Notes under the pieces: model-generated
What the model was told of the DNA's origin: nothing
The model's input: only the letters and a program-made list of their open reading frames with translations
Databases searched by the model: none
Origin: Halioglobus sp.
Lineage (GTDB): Bacteria > Pseudomonadota > Gammaproteobacteria > Pseudomonadales > Halieaceae
Assembly: GCA_002699145.1 (NCBI GenBank)
Contig: PABK01000060.1
Coordinates: 256,308-320,307, forward strand
Direction: 5' to 3'
DNA: 64,000 nt
Program-made: the position numbers and the translations under genes
Shown here: piece after piece, positions 25,899 through 34,172 of the stretch
Position numbering within the stretch: position 1 is the stretch's first letter
Layout: each line of letters starts with the position of its first letter

Positions 25899-25935
25899 AA
25901 AAAGGGGATACCCCTACCAAGAGCACCCCTTTTCT
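25899..25935 (+). terminator. Terminator after the 199-aa passenger gene
   Basis: AAAAAAGGGG followed by ATACCCC and then CACCCCTTTT gives a hairpin with an A tract before and a T tract after the stem, about 50 bases past the stop. Confidence 0.6.
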
Positions 25936-26075
25936 GCTGACCCGTAACGGATCACTTGCTGTGGATACTGGGGCTTAACCCTCAGCAGCCGTGCGCGTGA
26001 ACGCAATGTCATGTTAGGCTTTGTGGCACGGTTTGGCAAATTCGGCCCCTCGCTTTTTATGTGAGGTATTTCGCG

Positions 26076-26186
26076 ATGTTGCAATGCAATTATCCGAAAG
26101 GCGTTCATGTTCGCCGCTACTTGCGCCGCCGCTTCGGCCGCTGGGAGTGGGTGTGCGAGCATTGCCGCAGTTATCCGAGTCGCTAG
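26076..26186 (+). CDS. 36-aa basic peptide with CxxC motif in the transposon
   Basis: The product starts MLQCNYPKGVHVRRYLRRRF and ends GRWEWVCEHCRSYPSR. It is very basic, with a Cys near the start and a CEHC pair, so a small zinc knuckle is possible. GAGGT stands eight to nine bases before the ATG. It lies between two terminators in the space between passenger and transposase genes. A coding role is plausible but not certain. Confidence 0.4.
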   Translation: MLQCNYPKGVHVRRYLRRRFGRWEWVCEHCRSYPSR

Positions 26187-26216
26187 TCATCTAGCGGTAA
26201 GGGAATTTGCCTAACT

Positions 26217-26246
26217 AAAAGGGGGCGGGACGCCGCCCCCTCTTTT
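26217..26246. terminator. Strong bidirectional terminator before the transposase stop
   Basis: AAAAGGGGGCGG-GACG-CCGCCCCCTCTTTT: an eight-pair GC stem with A and T tracts on both sides, placed four bases beyond the transposase stop. It should end the transposase mRNA and block read-through from the plus strand. Confidence 0.85.
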
Positions 26247-26249
26247 CGT

Positions 26250-27170
26250 TTAGCCGTTAATTCTTTGATAAGTGAGTCGCTTGCCGGATACGCCCAGTAG
26301 AGCAATGTCAGCGCGTTCAGCATCCGTGTACTCGTTTTTGGCTCGATAGTTGTAGCGGAAGTCGTATTCAGCCAGATAGCGGTGTAGGTGCTGTTTACCG
26401 CAATGCTGGTAGACACCACGCATACCGCGCTTGAACACAGAGAAGTAGTTTTCAACGGTATTGGTGTGGTGCTCAGGGTTGGTCTTGCTGACATACTCTC
26501 CTACGCCGTGGTTGACGCTGTGGTGCTCGGCAAAGGTTCGGCCAATTTTCTTGTAATGCTGCGCCTGATCGGTCATCAACTGGGCCTCGCGGGCGATGTT
26601 CTCTTTTACGATGGGGTAAATCTCGCCAATGGTTACTTTGTCGATAACCATAGACCGGGCCTTTTTGGTTTCGCGGTCCACCAGGGAAAGAACCTTAAGT
26701 TTCTTGCTGCCGTGCGGGCCTTTGCCCAGCCCTTTGGTCTTACCCATGTAGGTTTCATCAACTTCAACGATACCGCCGCCAGAACCAAAGGTGGGCAGGG
26801 TATTGTCGCGCATTGCCTCCCGGATGCGGTGTGACATGAACCACGCAGTTTTCAGCGTGACACCCAAGGTGCGATGAAGCTGATTGCTGCTACAGCCCTT
26901 CTTGCTTGAGCACATCAGGTAAATGGCCTGTAACCACAGGTGCATCTTTACGTGGCTGGACTCGAAGATGGTGCCGATCTTGACCGTGAACTTCTTACGG
27001 CATGCACGGCACTTGTAGGTGCCTATGCGGGTACTTTTGCCCTGCATCTTGGTAGTGCGCTCGTTTTCACCGCAGTGAGGGCATACAGGGCCATTAGGCC
27101 AAAGCTTCGACTCTACATAAGCGTATGCGGCTTCTTCATCGTGGAATTCTGGACGGCTCAAAATGGACAT
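26250..27170 (-). CDS. IS1595-family transposase (ISXO2-like)
   Basis: A 306-aa transposase. The N-terminal zinc ribbon has VCPHCGENER and YKCRACRKKF. The DDE core shows GIVEVDETYMGKTKG (first Asp), LMTDQAQHYKKIG (second Asp), HTNTVENYFSVFKRGMRG (third acidic residue, Glu after Asn) and YNYRAKNEYTDAERAD. The ATG at 27170 is preceded by TGAGG at eight bases; an upstream in-frame ATG at 27197 lacks a good ribosome site. The longer open frame to 27614 leaves the element and is not real. A LexA-like site overlaps the upstream region. Confidence 0.95.
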   Translation of the reverse strand: MSILSRPEFHDEEAAYAYVESKLWPNGPVCPHCGENERTTKMQGKSTRIGTYKCRACRKKFTVKIGTIFESSHVKMHLWLQAIYLMCSSKKGCSSNQLHRTLGVTLKTAWFMSHRIREAMRDNTLPTFGSGGGIVEVDETYMGKTKGLGKGPHGSKKLKVLSLVDRETKKARSMVIDKVTIGEIYPIVKENIAREAQLMTDQAQHYKKIGRTFAEHHSVNHGVGEYVSKTNPEHHTNTVENYFSVFKRGMRGVYQHCGKQHLHRYLAEYDFRYNYRAKNEYTDAERADIALLGVSGKRLTYQRING

Positions 27171-27196
27171 GCTAGTTTCCTCAATCAATGGAAACA

Positions 27197-27212
27197 TTGT
27201 ATGTTTAAACAG
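27197..27212. promoter_or_regulatory. LexA-like site in the transposase promoter region
   Basis: TTG-TATGTTTAAA-CAG, one base off CTG-N10-CAG, placed 27 bases before the transposase ATG and mirroring the perfect box at the left end. Binding is uncertain because the mismatch falls in a key position. Confidence 0.4.
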
Positions 27213-27237
27213 TGGGTCCGTCAAGTATAATATCTGG
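27211..27237. repeat. Right terminal inverted repeat of the transposon
   Basis: It reads AGTGGGTCCG to GTATAATATCTGG on the plus strand, the inverted partner of 24816-24842 with 24 of 27 matches. Confidence 0.92.
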
Positions 27238-27249
27238 ACATATATACAG
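27234..27249. promoter_or_regulatory. LexA box rebuilt at the right transposon junction (GH5 side)
   Basis: CTG-GACATATATA-CAG. The CTGG is the transposon tip; ACATATAT and ACAG are chromosomal. It lies 90 bases before the GH5 start. Confidence 0.8.
27238..27245. repeat. Right 8-bp target-site duplication
   Basis: ACATATAT, identical to 24808-24815. Together they mark a single insertion event. Confidence 0.9.
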
Positions 27250-27338
27250 TATTGGTCGGGGTGGCGGTAATGTCCAACCCGGCGGCGCGGACCTGTCGCC
27301 AGACGCCGCACATCGCTTGCCGATATACTGGCGACACC

Positions 27339-28454
27339 ATGACCCTGCCACGACGCTCCGTGCAATTCATCGCCGCGCTGGCCCTGTACTGCGCCGCCGC
27401 CCTCGCCCTGGCCGGTGCGCCGCTGGCGCCGGTCAGCGTCGACGGCGCCGACCTGCGGCGCGACGGCGAGATCTTCCGCGTGTTCGGCGTGCAGAACCTG
27501 GAACACCCCTTCGAGCGCGCCTTCTACCGCGAGGGCACACCGCTGCAGCGCGCCGCGATGCAGCGCCGCATCGACGCCCTGGAGGCGTTGGGCGTGAACA
27601 CCCTGCGCGCGCACCTGCAGTTGTTCGACTTTGTCGGCATGGCACCCTCTGGCGAGCTGTTCGCGCGCGAGCGCGCTTTCGACAACCTGTCGTACCTGGT
27701 GTCGCTGGCGCAGGAGGCGGGCATCTACCTGCTGCTGTCGGCCAATAACGTGTGGACCACGGATGTGCTACCGGCCTGGTACGACGACATGCACTACCGC
27801 GAACGCTGGGAGGTGCAGGCGTTTTTCCTCGGCCAGCTGGCGCTGCGGCTGGCCCCCTCGCCGGCGATACTGGCCTATGAACTGATGAGCGAGCCGGTAG
27901 TGCGGCTGGAGGCGGACGCGCCCTGGTACAGCGGCCAGATCGAGGATTACCGTTTCGTGCAGGCGGTGGCCCGCGGCGTGCCCGAAGACCAGGCGAACGC
28001 GGTGGGGCGGGAGTGGGTCCTGCGCCTGCGTGCGGCGGTGCGCGAACACGACCCGCAGGGCCTGGTGACCTTCGGCGCCATGGGTGGTTTTTACGGCGGT
28101 CCGCTGGGCGTGGACAACGTCGGGCCACTGCTGGACCTGGTGTCACCGCATATCTACCCCAGCGTGGAGGACCCCGGCTACGCCCTGCGGATAGTGCACA
28201 GGTACCTGGCCGCGGGCAAACCGCTGGTGATTGGCGAGACGCACAGTTTTCAATCCAGCCCGGCGCTGTTTGCCGAGTTCCTGCGCGAGGCGGCGCCGCT
28301 GGTCGACGGCATCATTTCTTTCTACCACGGCAGCGGAGACGCGGCGGCGCCCATCGGGCGCTCCCGCTCCGCGCTGATCCTGGACTGGCACGCGCAGAAC
28401 CTGCAGGTGCTGCGCGAGATGCGTGCGTATATCCTGCAGCCGCCGGCTCCCTGA
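27339..28454 (+). CDS. Exported GH5-like (cellulase family) glycosidase
   Basis: A 371-aa clan GH-A barrel protein. The signal peptide is RRSVQFIAALALYCAAALAL, with cleavage near AGA. NTLRAHLQLFDF, AILAYELMSEPVVRLE (acid/base Glu) and KPLVIGETHSFQSSP (nucleophile Glu) mark the retaining catalytic pair. The sugar substrate is unknown; mannan- or glucan-type linkages are typical for relatives. Located in the periplasm or exported. The start ATG 27339 sits just before the signal peptide; earlier in-frame codons reach back into the transposon junction. Before the insertion this gene faced imuB across one LexA box. Confidence 0.75.
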   Translation: MTLPRRSVQFIAALALYCAAALALAGAPLAPVSVDGADLRRDGEIFRVFGVQNLEHPFERAFYREGTPLQRAAMQRRIDALEALGVNTLRAHLQLFDFVGMAPSGELFARERAFDNLSYLVSLAQEAGIYLLLSANNVWTTDVLPAWYDDMHYRERWEVQAFFLGQLALRLAPSPAILAYELMSEPVVRLEADAPWYSGQIEDYRFVQAVARGVPEDQANAVGREWVLRLRAAVREHDPQGLVTFGAMGGFYGGPLGVDNVGPLLDLVSPHIYPSVEDPGYALRIVHRYLAAGKPLVIGETHSFQSSPALFAEFLREAAPLVDGIISFYHGSGDAAAPIGRSRSALILDWHAQNLQVLREMRAYILQPPAP

Positions 28455-28483
28455 GGCGCCCGGCTGGGCCGGCCGCGGCGGAC

Positions 28484-28951
28484 TCAGGCCTGCGCCCGGG
28501 ACTGGCGATAATCCAGCGAGGCCTGCAGCAGTTCCGTCAGGTCCTCGGGCTGGGTTTCGTACTGCGGCACCCCGGGGGCGAGGCTGATCCAGCGCTGGCG
28601 GCTGCGCGTCCACATGTGTACTTCGGGCTCCACCTCGCTGCTGTCGTCCAGCGTGCCCGACTGCAGTTTGCTCAGTGCCGGACTGGCGGCGCCGACCCCG
28701 TGGATGACACTGCCGCATTCGGCGCAACTGAAGCGGCGGTTGATCTCGCCCTTGTCCGACACGCGCTCCAGGGTGACCAGTTCGCCCTCGATGGCGAGGC
28801 CTTCCAGGGGTACGACCAGGGCCACGGCGCAGGCGCTGCCGGTGCGTTTCTGGCAGGTGTGGCAGTGGCAGGCGTAGGTGAACAGGGGCTCGGCGCTGAG
28901 CGTGTAGGTGACGGCGCCGCACTGGCAGCTGCCGCTGGCGGGCAGTTTCAC
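28484..28951 (-). CDS. GFA family zinc protein
   Basis: A 155-aa GFA/CENP-V-type protein. Zinc cysteines appear in GSCQCGAVTYTL, YACHCHTCQKRTGSA and RFSCAECGSVIHG. The C-terminus adds a longer tail (LAPGVPQYETQPEDLTELL) seen in one GFA subgroup. GTG start at 28951; codons further upstream give sequence unlike the family. It lies 86 bases after imuA on the same strand and could be read from the imuA SOS promoter. It is a second, distinct GFA paralogue to the one at 14999. Confidence 0.8.
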   Translation of the reverse strand: MKLPASGSCQCGAVTYTLSAEPLFTYACHCHTCQKRTGSACAVALVVPLEGLAIEGELVTLERVSDKGEINRRFSCAECGSVIHGVGAASPALSKLQSGTLDDSSEVEPEVHMWTRSRQRWISLAPGVPQYETQPEDLTELLQASLDYRQSRAQA

Positions 28952-29037
28952 GACGCGGGCCTGTTGGTGTGCGGTGACAGGTCGTGCATGCTGATCGCTC
29001 TCCGTGCCGGAATCACACCCGCACAGTATACAAAAGA

Positions 29038-29754
29038 CTAGCAGGCGGCGCTGCGCAGGCCCCGCTCCAGCGCCGGCAGTTCCCACAGCTGGGGCTGGTC
29101 CGGCAGGTCTTCCGCCGGCGGCAGCGCCACGTCGATACCCTGGTTGCCGCCGCGCTGCTTGAGGATGTGTACCTTGCGGTACTCGCGTATCGCCAGGCGC
29201 AGGCCGGCGGGGGCGTGGTTGCGCCCGGCCTGCAGGGAGCGGAACAGCACTGCCAGGCTGTCGCTGTCGGCGGCGGCGAGCTGCAACTTGCGCAGTTCAC
29301 CGTAATCGTGGTCGTGATCGCCCAGCCAGCTGAAGACCGCGCTGCAGGTGGTGCTGCGCAGGGCCTGCTCGGTGGCCCAGAGCAGGTCTTTCCTGTTCTC
29401 CGGGTGGACCAGCAATACCTGCCGGGTATCAATTCCCCGGGCCGCCAGCAACGGCGCGTAGGGAATGTAGGGCGGGGCGATGAACACCTGCCAGCGGTCC
29501 TGTTCGCTGAGGCTTTCCATCGCGGGCAGGAAGACCCCCATGGCCCCCAGGCCGCAGCCGTCGCTGAGCAGTTCGATGGCGCCGTCCAGGGGCCAGCCGT
29601 CCTGGCACAGCGCCGCGTCCAGGCTGCTGTAGCCCGTCGGCAGACCGCGTGCGGCGTGGCCTCCGCCGTTGGCGGGCGACGGGGCGGAAAAGTGGCTGTG
29701 GCGGCCGCGCCAGGGGTCGTTGCGGTCGATGACCCGCTGCAGTGCGTCGTTCAT
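29038..29754 (-). CDS. imuA: Mutasome accessory protein ImuA
   Basis: A 238-aa RecA/SulA-like protein that recruits RecA to the ImuB-DnaE2 mutasome. It has RGLPTGYSSLDAALCQDGWP, then DGAIELLSDGCGLGAMGVFLP, where a P-loop-like segment is degenerate, and WQVFIAPPYIPYAPLLAARG. The C-terminal AIREYRKVHILKQRGG is typical. ATG at 29754, 54 bases after a perfect LexA box. imuB is 4.3 kb downstream, of which 2.4 kb is the transposon. Confidence 0.9.
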   Translation of the reverse strand: MNDALQRVIDRNDPWRGRHSHFSAPSPANGGGHAARGLPTGYSSLDAALCQDGWPLDGAIELLSDGCGLGAMGVFLPAMESLSEQDRWQVFIAPPYIPYAPLLAARGIDTRQVLLVHPENRKDLLWATEQALRSTTCSAVFSWLGDHDHDYGELRKLQLAAADSDSLAVLFRSLQAGRNHAPAGLRLAIREYRKVHILKQRGGNQGIDVALPPAEDLPDQPQLWELPALERGLRSAAC

Positions 29755-29805
29755 GGCTGTCTCCCGGATTGCCGTTGCCTGTGGGGGGTGGGCAGTATCC
29801 CAATG

Positions 29806-29825
29806 TACTGTATGTTTATACAGTA
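29806..29825. promoter_or_regulatory. LexA (SOS) box of imuA
   Basis: TACTGTATGTTTATACAGTA with CTG at 29808-29810 and CAG at 29821-29823. Fully consensus, upstream of imuA. Confidence 0.92.
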
Positions 29826-29848
29826 TTTGCGGGAGGAGCTCAAGGGGG

Positions 29849-30005
29849 GCTGGACCCCCGCTTGCGCGGGGGTGACGGGAGAGCGGGGGTGACGGGAGAG
29901 CGGGGGTGACGGGAGAGCGGGGGTGACGGGAGAGCGGGGGTGATGGAGGGGCGGGGTGATGGAGGGGCTCGAGGGGTGCTGGGCCCCCGCTTGCGCGGGG
30001 GTGAC
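29849..30005. repeat. Two palindromic repeat copies plus a 17-bp tandem array
   Basis: GCTGGACCCCCGCTTGCGCG with the following GGGGTGACGG occurs near 29849, and a variant with GGGCCCCC near 29978. Between them GGGGGTGACGGGAGAGC is repeated four times (29868-29935) and then decays. The tandem unit appears to have grown from the tail of the palindrome. Located between imuA's promoter and the 3' end of holA. Confidence 0.85.
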
Positions 30006-30027
30006 GGGGGTGACGGGGTGACGGGGG

Positions 30028-31035
30028 TCAGGCGCGGCAGAGGGAGGTGACCAGGCGCTCCAGGCGGTCCCAGGGGTTGCCGTCGGCGTAGCCCTTGATG
30101 CTGCCGTCGACCCCGCCCGCCTGTTCGATCAGCCCTGCCAGGGAGGCGCTGTCGTGGCGCGACAGGGCCGCCTGCATGCACGGCATACGGCTCTTCCACA
30201 CCTTGTGCGCGCCCAGGGCGCGCTGCTGATTCTGCCCCTGTTCGCAATCGATCTGCACCGCGTAGAGCGTGCGAATCTCGCGTGCCAGCGCCCACAGCGC
30301 GATGGCCGCTTCGGTACCCTCGGCGCGCAGGCCGTGCAGCATGCGCAGGCTGTTGGCCGCCTCGCCCAGCAGCGCGCTGTCGGCCATGCCGAAGACATTG
30401 TAGCGGGCGTTGTCGGATACGGCGGCAGTGACCGTGTCGACGCCGATGCGGGCGTCGTTGGCGAGCAGTTTCAGTTTCTCGATTTCCTGCACCGCGGCGA
30501 GCAGGTTGCCCTCGACACGGTCGCACAGCAGTTGCAGCGCCTCGGGCTCGATCTCCAGGCCCGCCGCGCCGAGGCGGCGCTGCATCCAGCGCGGCAACTC
30601 GCGGCTGCTCACCGGCCATACCAGCACGCTGGCGCCGGCGCTGTCCAGGGCCTTGAACCACTTGCTGTTGCGGGAAGCCTTGTCGATCTTGCCGGCGACC
30701 ACCAGCAGCACGTCCTCGCCGGAGGCGCGCTCCAGGTACTGCAGCAGGGCCTTGCTGCCCTCGGCGCCGGGCTTGCCGCCGGGAATGCGCAGCTCGATGA
30801 GCTTGCGCTGCGCGAACAGGGACATCTCGTCGGCGCAGCCGGGCAGTTCACTCCAGTCGAAGTCCCTGCCGGAGGCTTCGAGAAGGCGGCGCTCCTCGCA
30901 GCCCTCCTGACGCGCCCGCGCGCGCACCAGGTCGCAGCACTCCTGCACCAGCAGGGTCTCTTCGCCGCTGACCAGGTAGACGGGCAGGAGTTGCTTTTCG
31001 AGCTGGCCGGCCAGTTGTTCCGGGCGCATTTCCAC
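30028..31035 (-). CDS. holA: DNA polymerase III delta subunit
   Basis: The clamp-loader delta subunit that opens the beta clamp. The 335-aa protein has LPVYLVSGEETLLVQECCDLV at the start, the block SLFAQRKLIELRIPGGKPGAEG, and ASVLVWPVSSRELPRWMQRR. The C-terminal collar domain has RARYNVF-type VSDNARYNVFGMADSALLGEA. The start may be GTG 31035 or ATG 31029; both lie within ten bases of the lptE stop. Third gene of the conserved leuS-lptE-holA operon. Confidence 0.94.
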   Translation of the reverse strand: MEMRPEQLAGQLEKQLLPVYLVSGEETLLVQECCDLVRARARQEGCEERRLLEASGRDFDWSELPGCADEMSLFAQRKLIELRIPGGKPGAEGSKALLQYLERASGEDVLLVVAGKIDKASRNSKWFKALDSAGASVLVWPVSSRELPRWMQRRLGAAGLEIEPEALQLLCDRVEGNLLAAVQEIEKLKLLANDARIGVDTVTAAVSDNARYNVFGMADSALLGEAANSLRMLHGLRAEGTEAAIALWALAREIRTLYAVQIDCEQGQNQQRALGAHKVWKSRMPCMQAALSRHDSASLAGLIEQAGGVDGSIKGYADGNPWDRLERLVTSLCRA

Positions 31036-31044
31036 GCGCGGCGC

Positions 31045-31581
31045 TCAGGTCGGGTCGGGTGTCGCGCCGCTGTGGGTGGCGGCGTAGAAACCGACCCGGC
31101 GCATGATCTGCCGTGCCAGTTCGGCGCGCATCTCCTGCTGCAGCAGGCGGATCTCCTCCGCCTTGCCGACCACGTTGCGCGGGTCGTTTTCCATTTGCTT
31201 GACTACCGAGGCGGTGGTCGAGGACATCACCTCGGCGCGCTCCCGGTCGCGCACGACGAACTCGGCGCTCATGGTCAGCTCGAATTCCGCGGCGCGCGCC
31301 TCCGAGTTCAGCGACAGGTTGCGCTGGCGGAAGCGTTCCGGCCCCAGCCACAGGGTGTAGTTGGCCTCGCCCTGGTCGACCCAGACCACGCCGTTGCTGG
31401 CGAAGCGGCTGACCAGTTCGCGGCTGAACTCGCTGTTCGGGTTGCCGGTGACCAGCGCCATGCTCTTCCAGTCCTCGGGCAGCAGGGTGGCGCTGTCGCC
31501 GGTACCGCGCAGGCTGAAGCCGCAGCCGGCCAGGGCGGCGACACAGAGCAGGAGGACGAGACGGAGGACGTAGTGGGGCAT
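31045..31581 (-). CDS. lptE: LPS-assembly lipoprotein LptE
   Basis: Outer-membrane lipoprotein that plugs the LptD barrel and delivers LPS to the cell surface. The 178-aa precursor has a lipoprotein signal (LRLVLLLCVAALAGC, lipobox LAGC) followed by GFSLRGTG, the usual LptE opening. ATG 31581 was chosen over a longer frame to 31638 because it places the signal directly at the N-terminus. Between leuS (16-base gap) and holA (9-base gap). Confidence 0.9.
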   Translation of the reverse strand: MPHYVLRLVLLLCVAALAGCGFSLRGTGDSATLLPEDWKSMALVTGNPNSEFSRELVSRFASNGVVWVDQGEANYTLWLGPERFRQRNLSLNSEARAAEFELTMSAEFVVRDRERAEVMSSTTASVVKQMENDPRNVVGKAEEIRLLQQEMRAELARQIMRRVGFYAATHSGATPDPT

Positions 31582-31597
31582 GGGGATTCCGCGCAGC

Positions 31598-34135
<2,538 letters not shown>

Positions 34136-34172
34136 CTAGCAGCTAAAGCGGGCGGCGGCGATGCCCCGTCCC

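Larger units (their letters stand above)
24816..27237. mobile_element. IS1595-family (ISXO2-like) transposon with passenger genes
   Basis: A 2422-bp element bounded by 27-bp terminal inverted repeats (24 of 27 matching) and an 8-bp direct duplication ACATATAT. It contains a DDE transposase at the right and three candidate passenger genes: 48 aa (minus), 199 aa (plus) and 36 aa (plus). IS1595-family members with passenger genes are known. Composition is AT-richer than the host genes. The ends are intact and the transposase is uninterrupted, so the insertion is probably recent and may be active. It is inserted symmetrically at the centre of the imuB LexA box. Confidence 0.92.

Noticed and set aside
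27171-27614. Extension of the transposase frame upstream to 27614
   Set aside because: It crosses the transposon end and the signal peptide region of the GH5 gene; ATG 27170 has the ribosome site and the family N-terminus.
14999-28951. The two GFA genes as a recent duplication
   Set aside because: The proteins differ in length, C-terminal tail and most residues outside the cysteines, so they are old paralogues.
29868-29940. Short regular repeats considered as a CRISPR array
   Set aside because: The unit is 17 bp with no spacers, derived from the adjacent palindrome, and there are no cas genes.
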